From Taudactylus pleione (Eukaryota > Chordata > Amphibia > Anura > Myobatrachidae): 64,000 nucleotides of DNA. Numbering within the stretch: position 1 is the stretch's first letter; every line of letters starts with the position of its first letter. Under the pieces are notes generated by a model. That model ran no database searches. It was not told the origin of the DNA and worked only from the letters and a program-made list of their open reading frames with translations. Below, piece by piece: positions 21,185 through 33,556 of this stretch. A program made the translations under genes and the position numbers. The stretch lies in the NCBI GenBank assembly GCA_031769625.1, contig JAUIMM010000002.1, positions 806,001 to 870,000 of the forward strand, given 5' to 3'.

Positions 21185-23312
21185 AGTACGTATACGCTAT
21201 TGATCCATATACAATTAGACGCAAAGGAGTTATACAGACCCCAAGTACAGTATACATATGCAGCGCTTTCTGGTCCAGATGTAAGGCATCAGCAAGAAAC
21301 CCCGTCATCATTCAGCATTCAGCAAGAAGACTAAAGACCCAGTGTTTGAGCACACATATTTATACCCCCCCAGAATAGACAGGACAATAGAGAAGTTTCT
21401 TGCTTATGCCATTGGTTCCCATGGGGGAACCATCTGTTACAGAGTGTTTAACAGGCTGGTTCAAATAGGTTAATTGCATACAGGTTCCTGCAATTAAATC
21501 TTGTTATTAATAGCTACTGCTCTTAATAATGCCTGGGCCACTGGGTTGGATAGTATTCTGAGTAGTCGACCTTAGCTTGGCATGGCTGCCATTTATCCTT
21601 AGCAACCTTGTGTCCTATGAGTGGGAGATAAAGCACAACAGTTTAATATCATTTAAACATGACCTAAAATACAACAATAAATCGTCCACATTTTACATTA
21701 GAACAGATCCATTGATAGGTTGAAAAGATTGTAAACAGTCATATAAGGCCTGGGAGAAGATACTGGGGTTACCTATGAACCCATGGGAAACTCATGTTCC
21801 TGTGTGGTGTTCTTCACTTTGCAGTTCTTACTTATGTATCCCACTGGGTGACAGTTAAAACATAGTTTTGAGTATGAGGCCTGTGGTTGTGTATGATATG
21901 TGGGGTAAGGATGTGTTTGCTGTGGTGTGGGATTGGTGAGGACGTGTAATTGTTCAGGTGCAGGTGTGTGTGTGGGTGCAGGTGTGTCGGTTGGCTGTAA
22001 TGTTATTGTCATTCCTTCCAGAGCTTGGATACTGACAGCCATTAGTTTTTCGCTCTGGGTCTCTCTCTTCTTTGTGATATTTTTATCATGTTCTATGGCA
22101 GATTCTATGAGTGTGACTACCCTCCAGCCAGGTTGTGAGGTCTGAACCCGAGTCTTTAAGTCGTCTTTCAGACTGTCCATGAGTACTGTGACTATCATTC
22201 CCCTGTGGTGAGTGCTATCTTTAATATCTTCTAACCCAGTGTACTGGGTGATATCCTGCAGAGCCCGGTCGCAATAATCTTCTGCAGTTTCACTCTCCTT
22301 TTGCTTAATTGTGAAAATTTTGTTGCAGTTAACTACTACTGGAAAATATACACCCAATTGAGTTACAATGCGGAAAATGTTACCTTGGTTTACTTGGTCT
22401 GTTAAGGGAACGTCGCCATCCAATACACAATCCGTGATAAATTTTGTCACGTCAGTATTGCGTGGCAGACAGGCCCTTAACACTACACGCCAATCTTTAT
22501 TAGTTGGCTCATGAGAACTACCCAAATTCCTCAAAAATGCTTGTCATTTGGCTATTCCTTTTTTGGTTCGGGGAAATCATTTATGATGGAATTTAGTTCT
22601 GCTCTTGTCCAGGGACAATGCATTACTACTTCCCTCGTGGGCACTACACCGTTCGCATCTGCATTTCCATTCGGAACAGTTATCGTCCGAATGGGATGCA
22701 GACCGGTAGCGTTGCTACCTCTGACCTGGTTACCTGACTGGGGGTTTAATCTGCAGAGTATGTTAACACTTCCCTTGCTGTTACCGATGAAGATGGCGGC
22801 ACCACCCGTGATTGTGGTGATGCAGCATCTATCATTTGCACAGCATGGGAAATGGCAGACATTACAATAGGCTCATCATCCACATCATAAACTTTTTCTT
22901 TATGGTTGCTTAAGAGAGGGTACAAATTGCTTGTTACATTTTTATGGGTATTTTTGGTAACTGTACTTGCACTGCTGGCTACACAAGCTAGTTGTCACAT
23001 GGCCATTTGCTCTGTTCAGGTAATGCAATCCAATTTTGACATACTGTAAAGCCATTTCTGAAATATATCCTTTATAATATGTAAAGTCATGAAATGGGCT
23101 TTGGTGAATCGCCGTAACTTATGGCGATGGTCACAGATGCATTCGCATGATGCTAATAGTATTATCGCCACATGTACTAAAGTGTGAGATTATCTAAAAT
23201 GGCGCTTAGGCGGCCATTTCGCAAAATGGTGTCTTGCGGCCAGTCGCAAGATGGTGTCGCTGCGATTCAATTTTAAACTGATCTTGTATCAGCCAATAAT
23301 CCAGTTTCGACA
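21185..23312 (-). repeat. 5' LTR interrupted by a gag segment
   Basis: 21,195-21,470 matches 15,480-15,757 of the other LTR, and 22,978-23,312 matches 16,525-16,859. Between these, the middle of the LTR (about 770 bp) is missing and a 1.5-kb copy of gag with the pol scrap stands in its place. The right edge TCGACA at 23,312 matches the edge at 16,859. Confidence 0.8.
21473..22977 (-). repeat. second copy of gag/pol segment inside the LTR
   Basis: This is a copy of 18,755-20,298 with about a dozen substitutions and one internal deletion corresponding to about 20,037-20,074 (between CTGC and TGCAGAG). It includes the 253-residue capsid-nucleocapsid frame at 21,773-22,534. In this copy the zinc knuckle has Tyr-Ile where the other has His-Val (HPVGYISKNC), which loses the metal-binding histidine. 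The frame change upstream of capsid is shared with the first copy, so the mutation preceded the duplication. Confidence 0.85.
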
Positions 23313-23810
23313 CTGTGCATGCACAGCAAGATCTTGATTTCCTGTGTATGAATGATACAATGGAGGTTGGCTATCCTCCTCTTAGCTCCTGAGACCAGTC
23401 ACCGCTAATTACTGCTGTTCCAGCACCTGCATCATTACCATAGTGTAAGTGTCAGTCACCGGCTGGTGAGCTGCCAAACCTCTCTCTGCTACAGGATCCA
23501 TTATATGCTTGAACGTTACCAGCGTAACAGTGAGTACTGCTGTACACCAATAAACCACAGAATCCTGGTTATGTTCCACTGGACTGGCTGCTTTGGTTCT
23601 TGATGTAGATCCGCAGGTGTGTACACAACTCTGCCAGGACACCAAGTTAAACACACACTTCCTACAACTGAAAATGGAGAAGCACTGGTATATGAGCGTG
23701 AGGACTGGTATATGGGGTTAGATGGAGCAGGCCTATGGGCTTCAGGTAGGGCGAAGCAGCCACTGATATTACCTTTCACTAAGTGGAAGTGCAGTTTTAA
23801 ATGAAAGTTT
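23313..23810. other. possible LTR-like fragment, unassigned
   Basis: Directly after the LTR edge comes sequence with CAATAAACC near 23,548-23,556 and a following TGGTT/GATCCGC-rich part. It reminds me of the R-U5 end of a Gypsy-type LTR, but no partner copy or coding part is present. Overlapping short frames on both strands have no domain. Confidence 0.25.
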
Positions 23811-23814
23811 TAGG

Positions 23815-24206
23815 ACCGTATTCAATTTGGAACAAAAAGCCGTTTTCGCCTAAACTTTTTTGCCGATGACGTCATTTTCGCTTATTTCATTTATCCCCAT
23901 ATTCAATTTTAGCGTCTTTTCGCCGGTGCAAAAATGCAATGCAATGTAATAGGCAAAAAAGTTTTGCCTATGAATACCCGGCGGAAAAAAAGTGCAGAAT
24001 TGGGGTTTTGGGGTGCAATGTTGCGGGAACCACCCTGTATCCTTTGGACACCCCCCTGATGCTAACTGCATCAAAAGATGCAAAAAAAATACACAAAGGA
24101 TACCCCAAAAAAGCACTTTGAAAAAAATGGGCGAAAAAATTCAAAGTGGGGGTACAACTTTAAAAACTAGCAAAATAATACATAGGAAAACCCCTTGAAA
24201 ATTAAA
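23815..24206. repeat. unclassified dispersed repeat
   Basis: The stretch with ACCGTATTCAATTTGGAAC and a second ATATTCAATTTTAGCG phrase is A/T-rich and has repeated TTTTCGCC/GGCGAAAA motifs in both orientations. It looks like a MITE whose right end was cut by the L1 insertion at about 24,210. No coding frame is supported. Confidence 0.35.
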
Positions 24207-25412
24207 TATCTGGGGGGGGCGTGGCCTAACTGTCCAACTGCACAGATATGCTTTCTCTGGGCTCCTGTAACCCCCTGGGATTACCCACCTCTACTGGGGG
24301 TCTGCTACCACGGGCTGGGTCTCTGGTGACCGCTGCTTCCACCTCCATGCCCGGGGCCCGACCATCTGCAAATTTCACCCTCCTAGTGGCACTCCCGGCA
24401 TTGCGGCCTACACATCCACTTAATGCCATGGCTTTTACTGGGCGGCTGGAGCCGAGGCCGTGGACTGGAGGTCGCATGGGGACCGTATCGCGGCTGTGGA
24501 CCTTGCTCTTGTTTGGTGCAGGCTGGCCATTAGAACAGCCAGGCATGGCCCCACACACACCTGGAGGACCTCTGCAGATAATCGCAGCCGGACCCGCTAA
24601 TCACGAGAGGCCGCCATCTTGTTGACCCTGCTGCAGCTGCCCTGTCTCCCGGTGATGATGAGTTCAGCAATCAGGGGCACCTTTATTATTATTATTAGTG
24701 CAGCAATCTGCTACTAGCTGGGCTCTCTGTGTTCCCTGCATTCTTGCCCACATTGGAAGTCCCTCCTGCCATCTGTACTGGTGCCACTGCTCCAGATCAC
24801 ACTCACACCATTCAATTGGAGCTTATTATTCTGGTGTAGCGCTAACTGTGGTCCCAATCTCCCGCGACCAGCTTCCTGCGATTGGTGGAGACAGGATCGC
24901 CCCGGTGACCCCTGGATCCCTCACAGATATACAATACAGGCAACACTAAGAATATCTCAACCCAGCGCTTTCCTGGATGCTGTGACCGCAGACGGATATG
25001 TACCAGGAATCTCCAATCGAGGTATTCCCGACCTCCCTCCTCGCCCCGTAACAGCGTATCCTGCTGCCTCCTGCTTCCGTGCAGCAAGATTGCTGGAATA
25101 GTGAGGGGCCCTCCACCATCTGCCCTGGGGACTGTTCTACCTCTGATACACCGACACAGTCTTTTTCGGCCCTACCCCACCACATCCCTCCCTCGGTCTC
25201 CTGCCTTCCATCCTAGTGGACTGATTTTTTTTTCTGTGATGTTTTTCTAGAGGATGAGTCCTCTGACCCCTGGGTGCTTAGATCCCACCCCCTCTCACCG
25301 TTATCAATAACATATTATATTGGTGATGACCAGTATAAAAGTTTCTTGGAATCTTATTTTCTCTCAATGGAGATAGTCCTCTTCTGTGGTTTCTGTTTTG
25401 GCCTCCAAGCGG

Positions 25413-26318
25413 ATGTCCGCTGCCAAAACTCCCAAACACGGAAGGGGTGATATCTCCCAACACTTCACCAGAGGCATTAGGTCCTCCCAACAAAGGGGTC
25501 CTCCCTCCCCTACTGTGGTCGATATGGATAAAAAAGTTCCTTCACCTCCTGCCCCTTCCACTAAAGAGGACATCTTAGCTCTCTGCTCTCTTATAACAGA
25601 GTTTAAGGACTCTCTTGAAAACAAGCTTGACAAAGCAGTGGCCTCCATCAAATCAGATATCTCATCTCTAGCCACAAGAACCTCAAAAATAGAATCTCAT
25701 CAGGATAGCTTTCAAAAAGCTGTCAACGAAACTGGCAGGGATCTGGATCACATTATTACTGAACTATCAGACCCGCACAAAGAATGAAGACTTAGAAAAC
25801 AGGGAGCGCAGAAATAACATTCGCATTCGCAACATCCCAGAATCAGTGTCCCTGGCAGCCCTGGAACCTTATCTTCACAATCTTTTTTCCTTTCTGATTC
25901 CAGATCTTGGAGAAAGGAGAATACCCTTGGAAAGGGCACATCGTGCCCTCCGGCCTAAACCAAGAGATAACGACCCCCCCCCCCCCGAGATGTGATTATG
26001 CGTTTCCTTAGTTACAAGGACAAGGAACTTGTTCTGGCTCCAACCTGGGGTAAGCCCCATATTCTCATTAATGCTGTTAATCTCCAATTCTATCAAGATC
26101 TCTCTCCCGTGACGATTGCCAAATGGAGAGATTTTCGGGATTTAACCAGAGCTCTACGTAACAGGAATATCCGATATCTGTGGGGTTTCCCTTTCAAACT
26201 CATTGTTGACTTAAATGGCAAATCGGTCCTGATCCGAGATCTTCAGGATTGCAAGGACTTATTAACCCACTTAGAGGAATCTGGCTCTCCTCCTGAGAAC
26301 GATTCCCCTGATTCGTGA
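25413..26318 (+). pseudogene. L1 ORF1 protein, frameshifted
   Basis: The first part starts at ATG 25,413 and has a long coiled coil (EDILALCSLITEFKDSLENK...SKIESHQDSFQK). At about 25,785 the frame changes into LENRERRNNIRIRNIPES, the start of the RNA-recognition-like domain. A second change occurs at the C tract at 25,975-25,988, after which LVLAPTWGKPHILINAVNLQ and later a C-terminal domain follow. The order coiled coil, RRM, CTD is that of L1 ORF1 proteins. Two breaks make it non-functional. Confidence 0.75.
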
Positions 26319-27249
26319 ATGTTCTTTCTCTCCGAGGCTTTACCCTGACTTTGACTTTGCTGTTTTTGTTCATTGTTTTGTGTTTCTGTAATTTTTTCAA
26401 AGAACTGGTAATTTAATATCTAAGTTTGCGGTTTACGATATTATTAGATATATTTGATCTAGTTCGCTTCAATTCAACTATCAATATGTTATTTTCTGTT
26501 CTGTTTTTCATTTTGCTTCCCTTGCTCTCCCCCCCATTCACTTTTTTTTTCTCTTTTCTCTTTTTCATTTTATTATTCGCAATTGATATATTAGGATTAT
26601 CTCCTATGGCAATGTTTTGATTATGTTTTCACTGCTTTATTTTTATAATATTCCATGCCTCTGCAATACTTAGTACTCTATTATTTATGGTTTATAATAA
26701 TATTATGTGTTGCGGATCTAGGCTGCCCTAATTAATGTTTTTATCTTCCTCCACATACGCCACTTTGCTACCCTTTTTCCATCCCCCCATCCTCCATTTT
26801 ATTATTAGTTTTCCCTTTTGCCCCCTCAGCACCCAGGGGACATTGCAGTCCCTCAAACATCTCTCTCCCTTTCTATCGAAAATATTAGAATTTAATTTTT
26901 TTTTCTAAGTAAATTCCTATTTATATATTTAAATTTTTTTCCCCTAGAGGTGCCTCGGGCTATTTTTGCCTGCACCTCTTTGGACGATTGTGTCCTAGCC
27001 TCTGTGTACTTCTCTCCACCTTTCTGGTCGGGTTTACGTACACAGCCGCAGCTCCTTCTTTGTTCCTATCTTTTCTTTACTTTTCGGTCCCATTTTCCTT
27101 CTCTTTTCTGTTCTTTTTCTATTCCTTTTTTTTCTTTATTATTTTTTTTTCTCTCTCTCTCTCTTAGGCGATCTGTGGACTCTGTTAAATTTGCTTTGTA
27201 CATTAAATCTTTACCTGAATTTTTTATTTTATTTTTTTATTATTGTATC
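26319..27249 (+). other. L1 inter-ORF region
   Basis: A T- and C-rich stretch with long T tracts. The open frames in it (repeated Phe/Leu/Ser) are compositional. Confidence 0.6.
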
Positions 27250-29883
27250 ATGCCTTTTACTATTGCTTCCATGAATGCCTGAGGTCTTAATACCCCCCAG
27301 AAACATTCGCATTTGTTCCACACCATTCGTAGCCTTAAGGCTGACATTGTTCTTTTACAAGAAACCCACTTCCAAACCCCTGACCATCCGTCCTTGCTTT
27401 CTAAACAATTCTTCAATGTATTCTACTCTTCCAGCACGACCAAACACAATGGAGTTGTGATCCTAATTAACAATAAACTGCCCTTCACACAAAACTCTGT
27501 CTACACTGATTCAGATGGCCATTATATTATTTTGACTGGTAGATTGGGACATATAGATGTCACTATTGCTAATGTATATGCCACTAATGTAGGTCACCAA
27601 CGCTTTTTTAAGTCTTTTTTTATCTCATCACATAAGCGATGTATTGGCTATTTGTTTCTCGGCGGAGATTTTAACTGTGTACTGGACCCCGCTTTAGATA
27701 AATCCTCCTCTCAGGCCCGTCCCCGTGTATGCCCTCTCTCCAGATCTCTTGCTAAACATATTATAGAAGCAGGGAACTCGGATACATGGCGTTTTCTCAA
27801 CCCCTCCTTTAGAGATTACACCTTTTTTTCTGCTCCTCACCGTTCATACTCAAGAATCGACCTAATCCTCTGTAGTCTATTAGTCTCTAAACACCTCACT
27901 AACTCTGAGATAATTTCAAATTCGTGGTCCGACCACTCAATTGTCACCTCTTCTTTCGACCTTTTGGACACCCCGGTCGCCCGGCCCCCTTGGAGACTCA
28001 ATGAGACGCTATTAAAAATTCCTCACTTCCGAGCAAAGATCACAGATATTTTGAAGGGCTACTTCTCCCTTAACGTGCCTGATTCTGGCTGCTCTCCAAT
28101 TATCTGGGAAGCTCATAAATGCGTCCTCCGGGGTCACATTATCAGCTATGCCTCACACAGGAATAAGGAACATAAACTACTCCTTAAGTCCCTTACAGAA
28201 CAGGTCCAGCAGCTGGAACCTCTTCACAAACATACTCCTACGGATGCCATTTACAGACAATTGGTTGTAGCGAAATCTGCACTTAACGCTATTATTTCAG
28301 AGAAGATTGAGAAATCTCTCAGAAGGTTAAACCAGCGCTTTTATGAAAAAAGCAATAAGGCAGACACTTTACTAGCCAACCGCCTGAAGTCTCGCAAATC
28401 TTTTCTAGCAATCCCGGCACTCAATGATCTCTCTGGATCTCTCCAATATAATCCCCTTAAAATTAACTCTATTTTTAAGGACTATTATACTCACCTCTAC
28501 AATCTCAAAAATCGTGACTCTCCCCAATCTGTCCCGTCTATTCCTATTTCTGAATATCTCTCCTCCTGTGCCCTACCTCAGATTGATTCTGTCACTGCTG
28601 CAGATCTTAGTCTTCCCATAACTGAAGAAGAATTAATTACTGCCCTTAAAACCCAGAAACCCTCAAAAGCACCAGGTTCAGACGGACTACACTTTTCATA
28701 TTACAAGGCCTTTCAAGATTCTCTCATTCCATACCTCACGTCCTCCTTTAATCATGTTTTTGAGGGTAGCTTCTTTCCTTCAGATTCCACTAGAGCCAAA
28801 ATCACGGTCATCCCAAAGCCAGGTAAAGATCCCCAACTTGTGACTATCGTCCAATATCCCTTTTAAACACTGACCTCAAACTTTTCGCTAAAATACTAGC
28901 AAACAGATTAAACCCTATCCTCCCTTCTCTCATCCATCCAGACCAGGTGGGCTTTGTGCCTACCCGCCAAGCACTTGACAATACTAGAAGAACAGTAGAT
29001 TTAATCCTTCACGTCAATACCCTTAAACTCCCCTCTCTACTTCTTGCCCTTGATGCCGAGAAGGCCTTTGATAGGGTCTCTTGGTCCTTTATGACTGATA
29101 CTTTGCTTGGTTTTGGCTTCAAGGGAAATTTTTGCCAAGCCATTAAAGCTCTCTACTTCAACCCTTCCACTTCTGTTTTAGCAGGCGGCCTTCTTTCAGA
29201 CCCCTTCCCTATCTCAAATGGTACCAGGCAGGGTTGCCCACTCTCCCCACTTATCTATGCTCTGATAATAGAACCCTTAGCCTGTAGAATTCGAGCGAAT
29301 ATTGATATCTCTGGTATATCTATAGGCAACTCCTCATACAAACTCTCTCTTTTCGCCGATGATGTCCTCCTCACCCTCCGATGATCTCGCTCCCAAATCT
29401 CTTCCAGGAACTATCTTTATATGGCCGTTTGTCTGGCTACAAGGTAAACCATGATAAATCTGAGGCCCTGCTCATCCATATCCCAAGTGCATCCCTGGAC
29501 CTCCTTCGTCTTAATTTCTCTTTCATCTGGAAGACAGATTCTGTTAAATACCTTGGCATTCATCTCACAAAATCTTATCACAGTCTGTACAAAGCAAACT
29601 ACCCCCCCTTATTCCGTGCAATTGAGCAAGATTTTTCCCGTTGGCGTACTCTTTTTATCTCCTGGATAGGATGTATAAACGCAATAAAAATGAATGCCCT
29701 TCCCAAAGTACTATATCTTTTTCAGACCCTTCCTGTCCCTGTACCCCCCTGTGTTCTTTCTTCTTTTCAATCACTTTACGGTAATTTCATTTGGAACAAC
29801 AGAAGACCTTGCCTTCGCAGGGAGATCCTTTTCAAAAGTTCAGTAACAGGTGGTCTTGGACTTCCATCACTATCTAAATATTA
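27250..29883 (+). pseudogene. L1 ORF2: endonuclease and reverse transcriptase
   Basis: From ATG 27,250, the first residues IASMNA are followed by a stop where a Trp is usual. Then comes an apurinic endonuclease domain: LKADIVLLQETHF, LGGDFNCVLDP, SRIDLILCS and SWSDHSIV, with the catalytic Glu, Asp and His all visible. The RT starts near 28,620 (TQKPSKAPGSDGLHFSYYKA). A frame change near 28,860 leads to ALDAEKAFDRVSW, NGTRQGCPLSPLIYAL and LSLFADDVLL with the catalytic FADD at 29,350. Another frame change near 29,385 follows. At 29,884 the frame is cut by an L2 fragment. Confidence 0.85.
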
Positions 29884-30516
29884 ACCAAACCACACCAACA
29901 TACATCTCTTCACTTATCTCAAAATATCTTCCAACCCGACATCTCCGCTCTGCACAAGATCTGCGTCTCTCATCCCCGCGCATTACTTGTTCCCATGCAT
30001 GGTTACAGGACTTTTTTTGGGCTGCACCAACCCTGTGCAATGCCTTACCACGCACAATAAGACTTTCCACTAGTTTCCAAACATTCAAGCGTTCTCTAAA
30101 AACTCACTTCTTCAGACAAGCTTATCAGATTCCAGAACCGCCCACATAACCTTTTATAGCTTCCATATCTAACTCTCTTCTTATAGTAAACACCCATCAC
30201 ATATTCTCCTTCTTCAATTTTACTTCCTTCTAACCCTAGGCCAACTTTCCAGTGTGATTGGATCATACAGCCCACCAAGAACATCTGCAATCGGGCTGGA
30301 CCAATTTGCAATATATAGCACCTATCCTTGTGTATCAACACCTATTTCCCTACAGATTGCAAGCTTATGAGCAGGGCCCTCTTACCCTTATGTATGTGTC
30401 TTACATATGTCATGTATGTATGTCTTTTACAACCCAGTAAAATGTTAATGTTGATTCAAATTGTAAAGCGCAACGGAATTTGCTGCGCTATATAAGAAAC
30501 TGTTAATAAATAAATA
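29884..30516 (+). mobile_element. 5'-truncated L2-type LINE
   Basis: Inserted into L1 ORF2 and flanked by AAATATTA on both sides (29,876-29,883 and about 30,514-30,521). It holds only the end of an ORF2: YISSLISKYLPTRHLRSA, then WAAPTLCNALPRTIRLS and FKRSLKTHFFRQAY, the conserved C-terminal tail of L2/CR1-type ORF2. A 3' UTR follows, then a hairpin tail GCGCTATATAAGAAACTG with TAAA repeats. The 5' truncation and tail repeats agree with target-primed insertion. Confidence 0.8.
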
Positions 30517-31117
30517 AATATTATCAAGCCTCCAGGCTCAGCCAATTGGCAGCTTGGCACTCCCCTAAAGGTATCAAATGATGGGTCAACCTGAAATCTG
30601 AACTCTATAAAGTCACATCAGTTTCCAATCTCCCCTGGCTTCTACGCAAACATAGGCCCCCCCTCAGCTCTCTCAGTTGCCTCAGTAGTTCTTACTTTGT
30701 CTATCTGGGACTCTCTCTTCTAAATTTGCTCTTTCTACCTACCCCTCGCCTCAAACCCCCTGTGGAATCATCCCTCTTTTCCTCCTGGCAACTCACCTCA
30801 TATGGCTAATACCTGGTCAAAGATCAGCTTTACCCATTTCCATCACATCATAGGTAATTTAGCTCCGCAAACGTTCGCCGGTATCCGCGAGAAACATTCA
30901 CTCCCGCAAACCTGTTTTTATCAATATCTTCAACTCCGTAACTTTGTTTCCTCCTCCCTTCCACCCTCTCACTCTCAATGCAATCCCACGGTGATGGAAC
31001 GCCTTTGTATGTATAGTCCTGCTGATAAAGGCCTCATTTCTCGTATCTATCATACTATACTTATCCAGGAACATCCACCTCTGACGACCCTATAACTCTC
31101 TTGGGAACTGGACCTAG
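30517..31117 (+). pseudogene. L1 ORF2, segment between two insertions
   Basis: Continuation of the L1 ORF2 after the L2 insertion, in broken frames (for example RLSQLAAWHSP near 30,530 and KISFTHFHHIIGNLAPQTFA near 30,815). It ends at the hAT target duplication, 31,110-31,117. Confidence 0.65.
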
Positions 31118-32436
31118 CAGTAGCGTAACTAGGGCAGGGCGAGTGGGGTGCGTGCCCTGGGCGCCGTTGGACCGGCGGTGTGGGGGGCACCGCCGGCCAC
31201 GGTACTGGCCCGCCCGCCCTAGTTAGCCAGTGTAGCGCCGACCGCAGTGAGTGCGGTCAGCGCTACACATTTACACAGGACCGGCACTAGGCTTCCAGCG
31301 CCGGTCCTGTACTGCACACCTGAGCCCATTCCCTCCCCCTGAGCACTTGCCCAATAGCGCCAGGAGGCGGGCTCAGGCTGTGCATAACACATGCATCGCC
31401 GCCACCGCTGGTGGCGATGCGTGTGTTAAACAGCAGCCAATGAGAGTCAGATAGACTCTCATTGACTGCAGCAGCACCCACTGCAAGAGCCGGACTTCCG
31501 TCCAGCTCCTGCAGTGAGTAATGGGACAGACGTCATGACGTCTGTCCCATAATGCTGAGCGCGCCAGCCCGGGAGGACTGGCGGTGGCGGCGGGAGCGGC
31601 GTCGCAGACCGGAGCAGCAACAGCAGCGTGGATTCAGGTAAGTATGTTTTTATATATATATATATATTTTAACCTATCTGCACAACAGGGGAGGGGGGTG
31701 GCTACTACTGGGGGACCCTCTACTGGGGGTGGGGGCACCATTATTGGGAGGACCTCTACTGGGGGGGGCTACTACTGGGGGCACTTAATCGGGAGGGGGA
31801 ACCTCTACTGGGGACTACTACTTGGGGGGAACTGCCACTGGGGGCATTATAAAAGGGGCCTACTACTAGAGGCACTGCACTCGGGGGACCACTACTGGGG
31901 GCAATAATAGGAAGGGCCACTACAGGGGGCACTGGATAGGGGGATCACTACTGGGTGCCTGCATAAGGGGACCACTACTGGGAAAACTGCATGGGGGGGC
32001 TACTGCTGGGGGCACTATATAAAGGGCACTGCATAGGGGGGGCTACTACTGGGGGCACCATATAAAGGGCACTGCATAAGGGGATACCACTACTGGGCCC
32101 ACTGCATTGTGGGGACTGCTACTGGGGGCACTGCATAAGGGGGAACACTACATGGGGCACTGCATTTGGGGGGACCACTACTGGGGATACTGTATAAGAG
32201 GCACTACTATTGGCCTGCATAAGAGGGACCACAACTCCATCCTGGGGGTACTGTATAAGGGGTACTACTGGGGTTAAGGTGCATATGGATAGGAATGTTC
32301 AGTGTGAAAATAAAGGGGTGTGTCATTTTTAAGTGACCACGCCCATTTTTTTTCGACGCGCGTGCGCACATCGGGGGGGGGGGGGGCTCCCTTTTCAAAT
32401 TTGCCCTGGGCTCCAAATACCCTAGTTACGCCACTG
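31118..32436. mobile_element. non-autonomous hAT element, 1.3 kb
   Basis: The ends CAGTAGCGTAACTAGGG and CCCTAGTTACGCCACTG are inverted repeats with one mismatch, and GGACCTAG is repeated directly at 31,110-31,117 and 32,437-32,444. It has no transposase. It has a GC-rich left half (31,130-31,640) and a tandem CTACTGGGGGCAC-type minisatellite over about 31,690-32,260. Confidence 0.93.
31690..32260. repeat. CTACTGGGGGCAC minisatellite
   Basis: Imperfect repetition of CTACTGGGGG with GCACTGCATA-type spacers inside the hAT element, with units of roughly 30-50 bp. Open frames rich in Gly/Thr/Tyr come from the repeat. Confidence 0.85.
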
Positions 32437-32444
32437 GGACCTAG

Positions 32445-33010
32445 GTATCTCTTTGGGAGAAGAAACTTATGGAGGTTATCCACCTCAATATATCAAAATG
32501 TTCAATAAGTGTTTCCATTAAGGAGAACTCATATAAAGTATACACCTGATGGTATCTTGTGCCGGAACGTCTTAACCAAATATATCCTGCTTCCTCCAAT
32601 ATGTGTTGGCAAAACTGTGGCCAAGTGGGCTTTTTTCTCCATATTTGGTGGACGTGCCCTAATATCGTTCCTTTCTGGACTCTTGCTCAATCACTTATAT
32701 CCTCCATAGTCCCACTGTGCCCCCCCTTTCCCCAGCCTCATTACGCCTGTGTGCCCCGATCTGCCAGTTATCCAAATTTGACAATAAATTGATTATGTAT
32801 ATTTCCTGTGCGGCCAAATATCAGATCGCTAGGACCTGGAAAAACCTTTCTCCTCCAACTCAACAGGCGCTCCTCAATCATGTTTTGTTTGTGTCCAAAA
32901 TGGAGTATATCACTAGCCTCCAAAATAATAATGTGGACAAGTATCACAAAATTTGGTCCCCGTGGTATAGGTTTAACAACGCAACCCTTCCTGGTCTATC
33001 TTAAACATTT
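32445..33010 (+). pseudogene. L1 ORF2 C-terminal region
   Basis: After the hAT, the L1 frame resumes with CWQNCGQVGFFLHIWWTCPN (32,601-32,660), the Cys-Cys-His-Cys motif typical of the L1 ORF2 end. It continues in other frames as TWKNLSPPTQQALLNHVLF (about 32,835-32,890) and ends near 33,003. Frameshifts are present. Confidence 0.75.
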
Positions 33011-33556
33011 ATTCTCTAATCTGATGTTAATCTAATATAAATGTTTATATTTATTCATTGATTTTATTTACTTTTTTTTTTTTGCCTTTTTCTTCTTCTT
33101 TTCTCCCTTTCACGGTTCTCTTCCTGTCATTCTCAACTTCTCTCCCCCACTAATACTCCTTGTTTTTGCATTTTTCTCTATTAATGTCTCTGACAAGTTT
33201 TTGTAGCTTTTTTATTGATTTTTTGAATATGTTTATGGGATTCAAAGTTACAATTTGATATATTTTTTACGATAACTGGAGTTTTTTTTTTTGGCTCTCA
33301 TAACCAATATTCTGGTGTTTTACAACAACAATAATCGTTACTATTTTAGGTTTTGAGCTGTTGTATCACATCCATTTTTATATGTTTAATAACTGGAAGG
33401 AAAGAAGGACAAAAATATATAACATAGAAATGTGGTTTGAAAACTGTAACATTTGATTGTCTCTTTTTTCTTTTTTTTGATGATTCAGGATATATATGTC
33501 TGTTTCTGTTTTGTATTTTTGTCTCACATTTTGACCAAAAAAAAGATCTTAAAAAA
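33011..33556 (+). other. L1 3' UTR
   Basis: T-rich sequence without a gene, ending in CATTTTGACCAAAAAAAAG and a second A-run. The sequence after it (CTAGCGAAATAGCC) resembles CTAGCAAAATAAT at 24,168, which could be a decayed target duplication. Confidence 0.5.

Larger units (their letters stand above)
24210..33556 (+). mobile_element. L1/Tx1-clade LINE, interrupted by two insertions
   Basis: A 5' end starting GGGGGGGCGTGGCC, a broken ORF1 (25,413-26,318), a long T-rich inter-ORF region, an ORF2 with endonuclease, RT and C-terminal Cys/His parts (27,250-33,003), and a 3' A-rich end (33,536-33,556) are all present in order. An L2 fragment (29,884-30,516) and a hAT element (31,118-32,436) split ORF2. 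It is old and inactive (stops, frameshifts), but nearly full length. Confidence 0.8.

Noticed and set aside
24226..24625. Opposed open frames at the start of the L1
   Set aside because: GC-rich 5' UTR of the L1. Neither strand gives a known domain.
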